Of a stretch of 64,000 bases of DNA, positions 16,523 through 27,098 are shown one piece after another (position 1 is the stretch's first letter; each line of letters starts with the position of its first letter). The translations under genes were made by a program, and so were the position numbers. Source of the stretch: Lewinellaceae bacterium (lineage in GTDB: Bacteria; Bacteroidota; Bacteroidia; Chitinophagales; Saprospiraceae); assembly GCA_020636025.1 (NCBI GenBank), contig JACJYQ010000006.1, positions 124,001 to 188,000 of the forward strand, given 5' to 3'. The notes under the pieces are model-generated. The model saw only the letters and a list, made by a program, of their open reading frames with translations, had not been told where the DNA came from and did not search any database.

Positions 16523-17365
16523 ATGGAAGGACTTAAAGCCTCGTCAAATAACGGAACAGGGAAAAAACCGACTGAAAAACAGGGCAAGGTGTTTTTCGCC
16601 TCCGATTTTCATTTGGGTGCCGATGCCCGGCTTAGCAGCGTTGAAAGAGAGCGCCAGGTGATCCGTTGGCTCGATATGGTTTCTTCAGAGGCCTCAGCCA
16701 TTTATCTGGTTGGCGATATTTTCGAGTTTTGGTTCGAATACAAAAAAGCCGTTCCAAAGGGCTTTACCCGCTTGTTGGGCAAACTTGCCGAGCTTCGCGA
16801 TGGCGGCCTTTCCATTGAGGCATTCACCGGCAACCACGACCTGTGGATGTTTGGGTACTTTGAACAGGAACTGGGCATACCAGTCCATAAAAAGCCAATT
16901 CAAGTGGATATTTCGGGCAAATCCTTTTTCATAGGACATGGAGACGGACTTGGCCCGGGCGATACAGGCTATAAGTTGATGAAAAAAGTATTTGTACATC
17001 CGTTTAGTCAATGGTTATATCGCTGGCTACACCCCGATGTAGGCATCAGGCTTGCCAACTTTTTTTCTCAAACCAGTCGGGCAGCCACACCGCCGGAAGA
17101 ACGGCACTGGTTGGGAGAAGAGAAGGAATGGCTGTTTCAATATTGTAATCGCAAAATCTCGCAGGGTGTAGCGCCCGATTATTTCATTTTTGGTCACCGT
17201 CACCTGCCTGTCGACTGGCAACTCGCAAATGGAACCTCTCGTTATCTGAATCTGGGCGATTGGATGTGGCACAACTCTTACGCTGTGTTCGACGGCCAGG
17301 ATATGGAAATCCGTTTTTTTGAACATGAAGCCAGGTTGATCAGCAATCGCGCCATCTTAAAATAG
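16523..17365 (+). CDS. lpxH: UDP-2,3-diacylglucosamine diphosphatase family protein (LpxH-like)
   Basis: Metallophosphoesterase of 280 aa that cleaves UDP-2,3-diacylglucosamine to lipid X in lipid A synthesis. The metal-binding motifs are all present: Asp28-x-His30 (SDFHLG), Gly64-Asp65 (VGDIFEFW), Asn104-His105 (TGNHDLW), His139 (IGHGDG) and the late GHRH. The ATG at 16523 is preferred over an in-frame TTG nine bases earlier. It is longer than E. coli LpxH (240 aa), with about 20 extra residues at the N-terminus. Paired divergently with hldD. Confidence 0.88.
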   Translation: MEGLKASSNNGTGKKPTEKQGKVFFASDFHLGADARLSSVERERQVIRWLDMVSSEASAIYLVGDIFEFWFEYKKAVPKGFTRLLGKLAELRDGGLSIEAFTGNHDLWMFGYFEQELGIPVHKKPIQVDISGKSFFIGHGDGLGPGDTGYKLMKKVFVHPFSQWLYRWLHPDVGIRLANFFSQTSRAATPPEERHWLGEEKEWLFQYCNRKISQGVAPDYFIFGHRHLPVDWQLANGTSRYLNLGDWMWHNSYAVFDGQDMEIRFFEHEARLISNRAILK

Positions 17366-17415
17366 GCAAATCCTGGTCACATACCCCCATTTACCCCCTA
17401 TTTTGTCTATTGTTA

Positions 17416-17445
17416 ATTGTTGAGCGATCAAAAAGCGTAATTTTG
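17416..17445 (+). promoter_or_regulatory. Probable promoter of the subtilase gene
   Basis: TAATTTTG (17438-17445) matches the -7 consensus TAnnTTTG, with ATTG 18 bases upstream (17416-17419). It is followed at once by a GC-rich palindrome (CCGCC-GCT-GGCGG, 17446-17460) that would fall at the 5' end of the mRNA and could form a stabilising hairpin. The start codon is 86 bases downstream. Confidence 0.55.
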
Positions 17446-17530
17446 CCGCCGCTGGCGGCGTTCCTATTTTTTAGCAAACTTAAAACAACGCTTCCTTCAA
17501 TCTGTAAATCACAAAAATTTATACTGGAAC

Positions 17531-19228
17531 ATGAATTTTAGAAAATTTGTCGCCCTTGTGGCGTTCTGCCTTCCCATGATCGTGGTATCGGCGCAAACGA
17601 AAGCTCCTGAAAGCTGGTTTACCCTCGACCCGACGAAAGATAATGTAAATGGAACCGGTGGCGACGCAGCCCTCCAACGCCTGAAAGAAAAAGGTAAAAA
17701 AGGAGAAACTGTCATCGTAGCTGTATTGGACTCAGGTGTTGAAATTGATCACGAAGATCTGAAAGATGTAATCTGGACCAACCCTAACGAAATTCCAGGA
17801 AATGGAATTGATGACGATAACAACGGCTATGTGGATGATATCCACGGCTGGAACTTTCTCGGAGGTAAAGATGGTCGCAGCATCAACCATGAAACGCTGG
17901 AAATTACGCGTGAATATGTTCGTCTTACCAAGAAATTCAAGGATACCGATCCAAAAATGTTGAATGGCGACGCCAAGAAAGAATACGCCTATTACCAGAA
18001 GATCAAAGAAGATTACGAAACAGCCGTTGATGATGCGAAAAGACAAATGGAAGGCGCGATGAAAAACATCAAGCCTATTGAAGATGCCTTCGATGCTGTT
18101 GAAAAAGCCCTTGGCAAAACAGATATCACTGCTGAAGACCTTGACGCCGTTAAAACCGATGACAACGAAGAACTGCAGGGACAAGTTGATATCCTGAAAC
18201 GTGTATTTGGCAATGGCCTGAGCAGCCGTGCCGATCTGGATCGTGTGAAAGACCAGGTTTCCGGACAATTGAAATACAATTTGAACCAGGATTACAATCC
18301 ACGTGATATTGTAGGTGACGATCCTTATGATCTTAGCAGCCGTTTTTATGGCAGCAACGACTATGAAGGTCCGGATGCTTTCCACGGTACTCACGTAGCT
18401 GGTATCATCGCTGCAAACCGCAATAATGATGTTGGCATCCGCGGTATCGCTGACAATGTTAAGATCATGACCGTTCGCTGCGTACCTGATGGTGACGAGC
18501 GCGACAAAGACGTGGCCAATGCTATTTACTACGCGGTAGATAATGGCGCCAGCATCATCAACATGTCTTTTGGTAAAGGGTACAGCCCACAGAAAGCATA
18601 TGTAGATGCCGCTATGAAGTATGCTGCCGACCACGATGTATTGTTGGTGCATGCAGCCGGTAACAGCGCTGAAAACAATGATAAAACTGGCAATTTCCCG
18701 AATGACAACTATGAGAAGCCTATCAAGAAAGGCTGGTTCAAGAAAGAGAAAGACGTACCAACATGGCTGGAAATTGGCGCCCTCAACTGGCGTTCAGGCG
18801 ATAAACGCGTAGCTGGTTTCAGCAATTATGGAAAGAAAAATGTAGACCTTTTCTCTCCAGGTGTACAGCTTTATTCAACCGTACCAGATAATGGCTACGG
18901 CAATGCCAGCGGTACATCTATGGCCAGCCCGGCTGCTGCAGGGGTAGCTGCCATCATTCGTTCTTACTACCCTGAACTTACTGCCAAGCAGGTAAAAAGT
19001 GTACTGGAAAAATCTGTGGTAAAACAAGATGGTCTGGTAACCAAGCCTGGTTCAACTGACAAGGTTAAGTTCTCAGAACTTTGTGTAAGCGGTGGTACCA
19101 TCAGCGCAACACAGGCTGTTGAGCTTGCTGAAAAAACGAAGGCTGCTAAAAAGCCAAAGAAATCTATCTGGCGCGAAGCCGGAAGTGGCAAATTGAAGAA
19201 AAATCTTGGTAAAGAACCAAGAGCCTAG
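17531..19228 (+). CDS. Subtilisin-like S8 serine peptidase with a large insertion
   Basis: Secreted subtilase of 565 aa with signal peptide MNFRKFVALVAFCLPMIVVSAQ. Triad: Asp67 in AVLDSGVEIDHEDL, His288 in FHGTHVAGIIA and Ser463 in GTSMASPAAAGVAA. Between Asp67 and His288 lie about 220 residues, far more than in typical subtilases; residues about 120-260 are charged and helix-rich (KKEYAYYQKIKEDYETAV) and look like an inserted coiled-coil or lid. No T9SS sorting domain follows; the basic C-terminus ends NLGKEPRA. Stands alone between a promoter and a strong terminator. Substrate unknown. Confidence 0.9.
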   Translation: MNFRKFVALVAFCLPMIVVSAQTKAPESWFTLDPTKDNVNGTGGDAALQRLKEKGKKGETVIVAVLDSGVEIDHEDLKDVIWTNPNEIPGNGIDDDNNGYVDDIHGWNFLGGKDGRSINHETLEITREYVRLTKKFKDTDPKMLNGDAKKEYAYYQKIKEDYETAVDDAKRQMEGAMKNIKPIEDAFDAVEKALGKTDITAEDLDAVKTDDNEELQGQVDILKRVFGNGLSSRADLDRVKDQVSGQLKYNLNQDYNPRDIVGDDPYDLSSRFYGSNDYEGPDAFHGTHVAGIIAANRNNDVGIRGIADNVKIMTVRCVPDGDERDKDVANAIYYAVDNGASIINMSFGKGYSPQKAYVDAAMKYAADHDVLLVHAAGNSAENNDKTGNFPNDNYEKPIKKGWFKKEKDVPTWLEIGALNWRSGDKRVAGFSNYGKKNVDLFSPGVQLYSTVPDNGYGNASGTSMASPAAAGVAAIIRSYYPELTAKQVKSVLEKSVVKQDGLVTKPGSTDKVKFSELCVSGGTISATQAVELAEKTKAAKKPKKSIWREAGSGKLKKNLGKEPRA

Positions 19229-19251
19229 GATCTTCCAGATTCGTTTAATAG

Positions 19252-19294
19252 TCACCCCGTCCGGCATGTTTTACCGGACGGGGTGATTTTTTTT
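19252..19294 (+). terminator. Rho-independent terminator of the subtilase gene
   Basis: A perfect 13-base stem (TCACCCCGTCCGG paired with its complement) around the loop CATGTTTTA, followed by eight T residues at 19287-19294. Located 24 bases after the stop codon. The rest of the gap to rnr (19295-19594) has no clear feature beyond AT-rich sequence. Confidence 0.95.
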
Positions 19295-19594
19295 GGACAA
19301 ATTGGTACAAGTGTCTGCGCATGCGCGTATTTTGCAGCAAACATTTCATCTCCGGAACTATTTACCGGCAATGATTGTTTAATATCGTAATTCGGGAAAA
19401 ACTCCAAAACCAATGATTGATCCCGCCTTTATTCAAATTACAGTTAATTCTGATTGATTTCCCCGAATCATCCCCGATCATAATTACAACGCTGTTATCT
19501 AGCCAATAAAAATCCAAAAGTATTTTGAAGGCTGAGTATCCAATCATAGTATTTAACAAAATCATATAAATCACTTTAATCATAGTATTAACTC

Positions 19595-21952
19595 ATGACC
19601 AAAAAAAAGAAGTTTGGCGTCAAAAAGCTGACTGCCCAACAGCTTCAAATTGAAATTCTCAAATTCCTGCTTAGCCACCCCCAAAAGCACTATTCACCCC
19701 ACCAAATTACCCAACAACTTCACGTTGATAATAATAAGGACTCTGCGTTACACGCATTGAACCAATTGGTGATGATTGGCTCTGTACAGGAACACTCCTT
19801 GAACCGGTACGGCATTGCCTTAGACAAATTTACCGGCGCTTCAAGCACTGTGCCTGCGAAGTCTACGAACGTTCATGAGGAGTCTCCTACTCCTCAACAG
19901 GAGCAACCTAAAAGCCGTGTAGAAAAGCTTAAAAAAATCAAGGATGCCTCCGGCAAATCAAAATCCCGGAAAGTAATAGAAGGCCGTGTAGACATGACCC
20001 GGACCGGAGCTGCTTACATCATTACCGACGACCTCGACAGCGATGTTTACATCGCTCCCAAACACATCAATGGCGCCTTAAATGGCGACACAGTTTCGAT
20101 CCTTTTATTTCCGGCTATTCAAAAACGTCGTGGAGGTCAACCCATGCGCAAGCCTGAGGGTGAAGTATTGCAAGTACTAAAACGTGCCAATGAATTTTTC
20201 CTGGGAACGCTGCGAATCAGCCGAAACTATGCCATGTTTCTGCCTAATAACCCGAATATGCCGACCGATATTTATGTGCCGGCGGAAGCCACTAAAGGCG
20301 CCAAAGACGGCGAAATGGTTGTTGTCGCGGTTACCGACTGGCGCGAGGGTAAAGGCCGGGTACCCATTGGCAAAGTTACGCAGGTGCTTGGCCATGTGAG
20401 CGGGAACGAGTTCGAAATGAACAAGATCCTGATCAACCAGGGATTCCCTTTACAGCACTCTGATGAAGCGGAGGCGGAAGCCGCCCGTATTCCGGAGAAT
20501 ATCTCTCCACAGGAAATTGAAAGGCGCCGGGATTTTCGGGAAGTACTCACTTTTACCATTGACCCGGAAGATGCCAAGGACTTCGATGATGCGCTTAGCA
20601 TTGAGAAACTGGAAAACGGGCACCTGGAAATTGGCGTCCACATTGCCGATGTAACGCATTATTTGAAACCAGGCTCCACACTCGATAAAGAAGCATACGA
20701 AAGAAGCACCTCGGTGTATCTGGTGGATCGATGCAACCCTATGTTGCCTGAGAAGATATCGAACAATCTGTGTTCGCTGGTCCCGGAACAGGACAGACTA
20801 ACTTTTTCTGCCGTTTTCACCTTTGATGAAAAAGACAAACTGGTGAAACGCTGGTTTGGTAAAACGGTGATCTTCAGTGCCAAACGCTTCACGTATGAGG
20901 AAGCCCAAACACTTATTGAAAGAAAACCAGGTAACGCGCTCAAGGAACATCCGTTTTTTGAAGAGTTGGACTGGGGGTTACAGCACCTAAGCCGCATTGC
21001 CCGAAAAATGCGCAAAGAGCGCGAGAAAAGCGGCGCTATCTCTTTCGAGACCGAAGAGGTGCGTTTCAAACTAGCTCCAGATGGCAGCCCCATCGAAGCA
21101 TACATAAAAGAGCGCAAAGAGGCGCACATGCTTATTGAGGACTTCATGCTATTGGCCAACAAAGAGGTGGCTCTTTACATGCAGCCCCCCCTTAAACCTC
21201 GCGGTTCAAAAGACAGCAACAGCAAGGGTGGCGCTCCGGTACCTTTCATTTTCCGTATCCACGACCAACCTGATATGACCAAAGTGGCAGACTTTGCCCG
21301 CTTCGCGGCAGAACTGGGTCACCCCATGAAAGTGGACACACCGCAACAGATAGCCAAAGCATTTAATAAATTGCTTGTCGCCAGTCAGAAAGATGCGCGA
21401 CTGAAGTTGCTGGAACCACTGGCCATACGCACCATGGCAAAAGCGGTTTATTCCACAGACAATATTGGGCATTACGGACTAGGATTCAGTCACTACAGTC
21501 ATTTCACCTCACCCATCCGTCGGTATTCCGATGTACTGGCACACCGGATACTCGAGCGAAACCTCGATGGTAAAACCTACCGCGCAGACCTCGAGAAACT
21601 GGAAGAACAGTGCAAGCATATCAGCAATCAGGAGCGCAAAGCCGCCGATGCCGAACGCGAAAGTGTGAAATACAAACAGGCAGAATTGGTCAAAAAACAT
21701 ATCGGAGAAACCTTCGAAGGTGTAGTGAGCGGCATGGTGGATCGTGGCTTCTTCGTGGAGTTACCCGGTTCTAAAGCCGAAGGCATGGTGGAATTCCGTT
21801 TTCTAGACGATGATTATGTCATTGAGGATGGAAATCTTCGAGCTACCGGACGCCGCTATAAAAAACAGATAAAAATGGGTGACCGCTTAAAAGTGCGTAT
21901 TCTTTCTGTGGATCTAGGCAAGCGACAAATTGAAATGGAACTGGCTGAATAA
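19595..21952 (+). CDS. rnr: Ribonuclease R
   Basis: 3'-5' exoribonuclease of 785 aa that degrades structured RNA. Order: N-terminal winged helix (about 10-75), a basic low-complexity linker (about 80-130), cold-shock OB domains, the RNB catalytic domain from about 305 (TIDPEDAKDFDDAL, with the Mg-binding aspartates near residues 322-332; HYGLGFSHYSHFTSPIRRYSD, residues about 628-648), and a C-terminal S1 domain (FEGVVSGMVDRGFFVEL). Full length for the RNase R/VacB family. It lies alone after a strong terminator. Confidence 0.95.
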   Translation: MTKKKKFGVKKLTAQQLQIEILKFLLSHPQKHYSPHQITQQLHVDNNKDSALHALNQLVMIGSVQEHSLNRYGIALDKFTGASSTVPAKSTNVHEESPTPQQEQPKSRVEKLKKIKDASGKSKSRKVIEGRVDMTRTGAAYIITDDLDSDVYIAPKHINGALNGDTVSILLFPAIQKRRGGQPMRKPEGEVLQVLKRANEFFLGTLRISRNYAMFLPNNPNMPTDIYVPAEATKGAKDGEMVVVAVTDWREGKGRVPIGKVTQVLGHVSGNEFEMNKILINQGFPLQHSDEAEAEAARIPENISPQEIERRRDFREVLTFTIDPEDAKDFDDALSIEKLENGHLEIGVHIADVTHYLKPGSTLDKEAYERSTSVYLVDRCNPMLPEKISNNLCSLVPEQDRLTFSAVFTFDEKDKLVKRWFGKTVIFSAKRFTYEEAQTLIERKPGNALKEHPFFEELDWGLQHLSRIARKMRKEREKSGAISFETEEVRFKLAPDGSPIEAYIKERKEAHMLIEDFMLLANKEVALYMQPPLKPRGSKDSNSKGGAPVPFIFRIHDQPDMTKVADFARFAAELGHPMKVDTPQQIAKAFNKLLVASQKDARLKLLEPLAIRTMAKAVYSTDNIGHYGLGFSHYSHFTSPIRRYSDVLAHRILERNLDGKTYRADLEKLEEQCKHISNQERKAADAERESVKYKQAELVKKHIGETFEGVVSGMVDRGFFVELPGSKAEGMVEFRFLDDDYVIEDGNLRATGRRYKKQIKMGDRLKVRILSVDLGKRQIEMELAE

Positions 21953-22027
21953 GTTTTTTCTATTAAATAGTTTCACCACAGATTACCCTTTCGTCTGTGT
22001 GTACTTTCGCCATCATACGCAGATGAC

Positions 22028-22891
22028 ATGTCTATTTCAAACGACCACTCAAGCGGCCTCACCCCCATCCAACTGTTTTCCCTCACCTTTCTGACGCTGC
22101 TGGCTTTTGCCGGAAATTCCATCCTTTGCCGACTGGCGCTCCGTGAAACCAGCATAGATGCAGCCAGTTTTACCAGCATCCGCCTGGCTTCGGGAGCCAT
22201 TTTTCTTTGGTTTATTACACTAAAAGGATCGGGCGGAAGCGTAAAAAAAGGATACTGGATTTCGGCTTTTGCCTTATTTACTTACGCCGCTGCGTTTTCC
22301 TTCGCTTACTTAGACCTGACCGCCGCCACGGGTGCTCTTTTACTTTTTGGCGCTGTACAATGCACTATGATCGGGTACAGCATCTGGAAAGGTGAAAAAT
22401 TGAGCACCATGGCCACAATAGGCATCGCTATGGCTATAATTGGGTTGCTTGTACTACTTTTACCCGGACTGGAAACACCGCCATTGGGAGCCTCTATCAT
22501 CATGTTATTGGCTGGTGTCGCCTGGGGGGTCTACACCTTGCTAGGGAAAAAAGCTACCAAACCTGAACTTGTCACTGCTGGAAATTTCATTCGTGCTACC
22601 CCCATGGCTATTGCACTCAGCCTTGTCATGGTGAATAACGCATCTCCTGACCGGCAGGGCGTCTTGTATGCTATTATTTCCGGCGCACTTGCTTCCGGGC
22701 TTGGCTATGTTCTCTGGTATAAGGTGCTGAGACAAATCAAGACCAGTCTTGCGGCTACGCTTCAGTTGAGTGTTCCGGTATTGGCAGCCCTGGGTGGGAT
22801 TATTTCCCTGGGTGAAAATATTACGCAACGACTTGTGCTGGCTTCTGTTTTTATTTTGGGGGGAATAGTGCTGGTGATCAGGAGTCGGTAA
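22028..22891 (+). CDS. EamA/DMT-family transporter
   Basis: Inner-membrane protein of 287 aa with ten predicted hydrophobic segments, in two EamA halves (about 15-140 and 155-287). Visible features are the first-helix region FLTLLAFAGNSILCRLAL, SAFALFTYAAAFSFAYLDL and the late TLQLSVPVLAALGGIISLGE typical of the RhaT/EamA drug-metabolite superfamily. Substrate cannot be predicted. A short CACAGA/TCTGTG hairpin lies in the 75-bp gap after rnr. Confidence 0.85.
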   Translation: MSISNDHSSGLTPIQLFSLTFLTLLAFAGNSILCRLALRETSIDAASFTSIRLASGAIFLWFITLKGSGGSVKKGYWISAFALFTYAAAFSFAYLDLTAATGALLLFGAVQCTMIGYSIWKGEKLSTMATIGIAMAIIGLLVLLLPGLETPPLGASIIMLLAGVAWGVYTLLGKKATKPELVTAGNFIRATPMAIALSLVMVNNASPDRQGVLYAIISGALASGLGYVLWYKVLRQIKTSLAATLQLSVPVLAALGGIISLGENITQRLVLASVFILGGIVLVIRSR

Positions 22892-23014
22892 GGGTGGAGT
22901 GCTGCTGATTTAGAACCAGTTTACATGAAAAATGTACGCTTAATAAATTCACAACAATTAAATTACATGTTTTTTGATTTTTAAATCTGGAAAAGCAAGC
23001 TTTGGACACTAGAT

Positions 23015-26000
23015 TTGCTCGTAAACAATCTTACATTGAGAAAACTGCTGGTCATATTATTTTCCATGAGCCCAATCTTGTTGGTGAGCCAGCATTATTT
23101 TCCCGTTGAGCGTATTACGGAAAAGACAGGGCTTACAAACCGCGAAGTCAACTATATATTTAAGGACAGCAGGGGCTTTATGTGGTTTGCTACTTCCCAC
23201 GGCTTAAACCGCTATGACGGTTCAGAGTGGATCGAGTACAAACACAGTGAGAAAGATAATTCCCTTCCGCATAATCATGTCAGATGGGTATCTGAAGATG
23301 ATGATCAAAACCTGTTGTTCGGCACACCGTTGGGCATTGTTTTCTTCAGCCCTTTCACCCATACATTTCAACTTATAAAGGATGCTGAAACACATGCTGT
23401 TATTAACACACCCGGCGTAGAACTATTCAGAGCCAAAGACGGTAACCTGTATACGATCTGTACTCCAGAGTCGGGTGACAGTATGTCTCTTATGCAATAC
23501 ACGGGCCAGGGTCAGTTCCAAAAAAAAGGTCTCATAAAGGCAACTAAAAACACTTACGTGTCCTGGAAATTCTTTCGCCCCTTATGGCCCGATGCAGATG
23601 GAAGCTACTGGTTTTACAAACAAGAAGATTATATCAAACTCAGTATAAATGATTTAAGCTGGACCGATTATGCCTGGCCAAATTCCGGAGGAGGCAATAC
23701 AAGCCGAAATATGCCGGTGGATACGAAGGGTCGATTTTGGTTTCCGGCAAAAGATGCAAGTGACCGAAATTGGTATAGAACAGTTGACCTGCCTGGCACT
23801 AATATTTCAGGAAAATGGATCCATTTTTATGCTGATAATAAATCAAACATCTGGATAAAGGATAATAGCGGAAGCTTGTATAAGCTGGACAGCGATACAG
23901 GTCAACTGGATTTTGAAAACGGGTATGTAACAGACCCAGTTCCACCCAATGGTTCCTTCGTTTTTGAGGATAACGATAATACACTATGGATACCTTCATA
24001 TAATGGAGGCGTCAACAAGTTCAGATACCGGCGTCATTTTTTTGAAAACTACCTGAATATAATAAAAGAAAATAGTGAAGGAGACGCCGGCATTTTCAAC
24101 CCTTATGCCATGACTGAGGATCTTCAGGGCAACATAATAATCCTGACCGGGTCAAATGGCATTTACAAGATCAACCGTGAGAACAACTCTGTGCTTAAAA
24201 TTAACTATTCGGTACAGAGTAAACTGCCCGAAAATGTGAAGCTGGAAAGCGGCAAGATCAATTTCCACGAGTCGAAAATGATCGTTGATCAAAACGGCAT
24301 TGTATGGCTGAATTTACGGGAGGGAACCAAATACATCATGCGCCTCGATCCACAAAAAGAAGAAGTCCGGGGCATCGAAACGCCTGCTTACTTTTCCAGT
24401 ATCCTGCAATACAGCCCCGACCGTTTCATGTTGAGTACCTTTCAGACAGGTAAGCTATACTGGTTCAACCCATTGACTGAAGCCTTTTATCAGGATACCC
24501 AATTGGATCTGCCTCCGCTTACCGGGGTTATGTACAGAGAACAGGATGAAGTATGGTCCAGCACAAAGGAGGGAGTGGTGCGTTTTAACCCAACAGTTGG
24601 ATTGATTAAGAACTACCCCTTATTCAAGGGAGAAAATTACAACATCAAAGGCCGGATATTTTCAATGGCCCTGCACAATGGGTTTGTTTGGATAGGCACT
24701 CCGGAAGGACTGATCCGGCTTGATCCGGAAAGCGGTGAATCCAAACAGTTTACAGCTGCGGACGGCCTGTCACACGATATCATTTACACCATGCTTCCCG
24801 ACCGCGACAACCTGTGGCTCGGGACACACAAAGGCCTTTGCCGTTTTAACACCCGAACAGGTAAGGCCAAAAGTTTTTATGTAGAGGATGGTCTGACACA
24901 CAACGAATTTAATCGCTGTGCTGCCGTGATCAGTAATGAAGGGAAATACTATTTGGGCGGCATGAATGGGGTAAATGCATTTTACCCTGAGGTACTTGAT
25001 TCTGTCAGTAATTTACATACAGCGGCACTTGTCTGGACCAAGTTTAGTCTGATAAACGACAATAACAATGAGCTAAAAACCTTCACGGATTATGCCCATG
25101 TAAACCCGGGGTCCCCAGTGGAACTGATGTACTATCACCGGAATATTACCTTTCGCTTTGCCATGCTGGATTATCTTCAGCCGGCAGAACATAAATATTA
25201 TTATTACCTGGATGGCTATGAGAAAGACTGGAACTACGGAGGAAATAACCCAACTGTAACTTATTTATCCATTCCTTCGGGGTCTTATACCTTAAGAGTA
25301 AAAGCCCAGGATAAAATAGGCAACTCCGCTGGAAACGAGCTTGCCATCCCCATCATCATGCGCCGCGCCTGGTATTTCCGCTGGTGGGCGTTATGCTTGT
25401 ATGGAATGGGACTATTAGCCTTTTTTCTGCTTCTGAGAGGGCGTGAAATGAAGCGCCTTGAGAGTGAACAAAAAGCCAGACAGCTTGAGGAACTCGATCA
25501 TTTAAAATCCCGGCTATACACTAATATAACACACGAGTTCCGCACTCCGTTGACAGTGATTATAGGCATGGCCGGCGAAATACAAAAGCAACCGGAAAAA
25601 GCAGGTAACCTGATCCTGCGCAATGCCCGAAATCTCCTTCGTCTGGTTAACCAGATGCTCGATCTATCCAAACTTGAAACCGGAGGCCTGAAAGTAACCT
25701 TGCAGGAAGGCAACATCATTCAATATCTGCACTACTTATTTGAAACATTCCAGTCCTACGCATCTGGGAAGGATATTGAAATGCATTTCAAATCTGGTCC
25801 AGAAAAGCTTGACATGGCATTTGATACTGAAAAAGTGCAGCAAATATTGGCTAATCTACTTTCCAATGCCATAAAATTTACACCGGAAGGCGGAACCATA
25901 GAAATGAATGTTGATCTTCAGGGCAATGCTTCAAAAAAAGAGTTGCTGGTATCCATCAAGGATGACGGGATCGGGATTGCATCCGAACACCTGGATCGCA

Positions 26001-27067
26001 TTTTTGACCGATTTTATCAGGTGGAGGACCACAGCCTTCAAAGCGGTGGAAGCGGTATTGGATTAGCTCTGACTAAGGAACTTGTCCAACTACTTGGCGG
26101 CCGAATTAGTGTAAAAAGCCAGCCACAAATGGGCACAGAATTCAGGATAATATTACCGGTTATACCTGCTTCAGCTGCAACAACGGCTCCCAAGGAAACT
26201 AAACAGGGTAATGACATTGATCCACCTGAAAAATCGGGTATCAACGAATACCCATTATGGACGTCGGATGAGGACGAAACTACAATACCTAATAGCGAAT
26301 CTATCAACGGGGCCCTGCCATTATTGCTGATCATTGAAGACAATGCTGATGTGGCCATCTACATAAAAAGCTGTTTGGAAGATCAATATCAGGTACTCTG
26401 GGCAAAAGACGGGCAAAGCGGAATTGAGCTGGCCCTGGATACCATTCCGGATGTGATCATCAGTGATGTTATGATGCCCCGAAAAGATGGCTTTGAGGTC
26501 ACAGAGTTTCTGAAAAAAGATGAGCGAAGCAGCCATATACCCATCATCTTGCTCACCGCCAAAGCAGATGTCGAATCGCGGATTGCCGGTCTGAAACAGG
26601 GCGCCGACGCCTATCTGTCCAAACCATTTGATAAAGCTGAGCTTCTTGTTCGACTTGACAAGCTGATTGAGTTGCGCAAAAAATTACAGGCCCGGTATTC
26701 CAACCCGGCCAATCTGAGTCCCCTGTCTGAAGATACAGAATTTCAACAGGAAGATGCCTTCCTGACCAAAGTTAAATCCGCCCTGGAAAAAGACCTTTCT
26801 GATGCCACCTACGATGTGACCCGATTGTGTCTGGATCTACATATAAGCCGCCCCCAGCTTTACCGGAAGATTAAAGCACTTACCAATCGCTCTATTGCTT
26901 CCTACATGCGGTTCATTCGTTTACAACACGCTATGAACGAACTGAAGCATTCAGAGTTGTCCATTTCTGAAATAGCTTACCAGGTTGGCTTCTCCGACCC
27001 ATCCTATTTCACCCGGGCTTACTCGGAAGAGTTTGGGCATACGCCAAGTGAGGAGCGGGATGGTTAG
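23015..27067 (+). CDS. Hybrid two-component system (Reg_prop / Y_Y_Y / HK / REC / AraC)
   Basis: A 1350-aa HTCS that joins sensing, phosphorelay and DNA binding in one chain. Signal peptide; two-component propeller repeats over about 30-720 (NREVNYIFKDSRGFMWFAT, DGLSHDIIYTMLPDRDNLWLGT); Y_Y_Y domain about 720-795; one membrane segment about 797-817; HisKA with His840 in HEFRTPLTVI; HATPase (LLSNAIKFTPEGG, DDGIGIA, GSGIGLAL); receiver with phospho-acceptor Asp1151 in ISDVMMPRKDG; C-terminal AraC helix-turn-helix (SISEIAYQVGFSDPSYFTRAY). The start is uncertain: no ATG precedes the signal peptide; TTG at 23015 or 23036 are candidates. Likely regulator of the surface operon just downstream. Confidence 0.93.
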   Translation: MLVNNLTLRKLLVILFSMSPILLVSQHYFPVERITEKTGLTNREVNYIFKDSRGFMWFATSHGLNRYDGSEWIEYKHSEKDNSLPHNHVRWVSEDDDQNLLFGTPLGIVFFSPFTHTFQLIKDAETHAVINTPGVELFRAKDGNLYTICTPESGDSMSLMQYTGQGQFQKKGLIKATKNTYVSWKFFRPLWPDADGSYWFYKQEDYIKLSINDLSWTDYAWPNSGGGNTSRNMPVDTKGRFWFPAKDASDRNWYRTVDLPGTNISGKWIHFYADNKSNIWIKDNSGSLYKLDSDTGQLDFENGYVTDPVPPNGSFVFEDNDNTLWIPSYNGGVNKFRYRRHFFENYLNIIKENSEGDAGIFNPYAMTEDLQGNIIILTGSNGIYKINRENNSVLKINYSVQSKLPENVKLESGKINFHESKMIVDQNGIVWLNLREGTKYIMRLDPQKEEVRGIETPAYFSSILQYSPDRFMLSTFQTGKLYWFNPLTEAFYQDTQLDLPPLTGVMYREQDEVWSSTKEGVVRFNPTVGLIKNYPLFKGENYNIKGRIFSMALHNGFVWIGTPEGLIRLDPESGESKQFTAADGLSHDIIYTMLPDRDNLWLGTHKGLCRFNTRTGKAKSFYVEDGLTHNEFNRCAAVISNEGKYYLGGMNGVNAFYPEVLDSVSNLHTAALVWTKFSLINDNNNELKTFTDYAHVNPGSPVELMYYHRNITFRFAMLDYLQPAEHKYYYYLDGYEKDWNYGGNNPTVTYLSIPSGSYTLRVKAQDKIGNSAGNELAIPIIMRRAWYFRWWALCLYGMGLLAFFLLLRGREMKRLESEQKARQLEELDHLKSRLYTNITHEFRTPLTVIIGMAGEIQKQPEKAGNLILRNARNLLRLVNQMLDLSKLETGGLKVTLQEGNIIQYLHYLFETFQSYASGKDIEMHFKSGPEKLDMAFDTEKVQQILANLLSNAIKFTPEGGTIEMNVDLQGNASKKELLVSIKDDGIGIASEHLDRIFDRFYQVEDHSLQSGGSGIGLALTKELVQLLGGRISVKSQPQMGTEFRIILPVIPASAATTAPKETKQGNDIDPPEKSGINEYPLWTSDEDETTIPNSESINGALPLLLIIEDNADVAIYIKSCLEDQYQVLWAKDGQSGIELALDTIPDVIISDVMMPRKDGFEVTEFLKKDERSSHIPIILLTAKADVESRIAGLKQGADAYLSKPFDKAELLVRLDKLIELRKKLQARYSNPANLSPLSEDTEFQQEDAFLTKVKSALEKDLSDATYDVTRLCLDLHISRPQLYRKIKALTNRSIASYMRFIRLQHAMNELKHSELSISEIAYQVGFSDPSYFTRAYSEEFGHTPSEERDG

Positions 27068-27098
27068 GTATTGATGCGTTTTGCACGCTTTAGTTTGA

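Noticed and set aside
17732..18652. 306-codon minus-strand frame antisense to the subtilase
   Set aside because: The subtilase triad and signal peptide are unambiguous on the other strand; this is a shadow frame.
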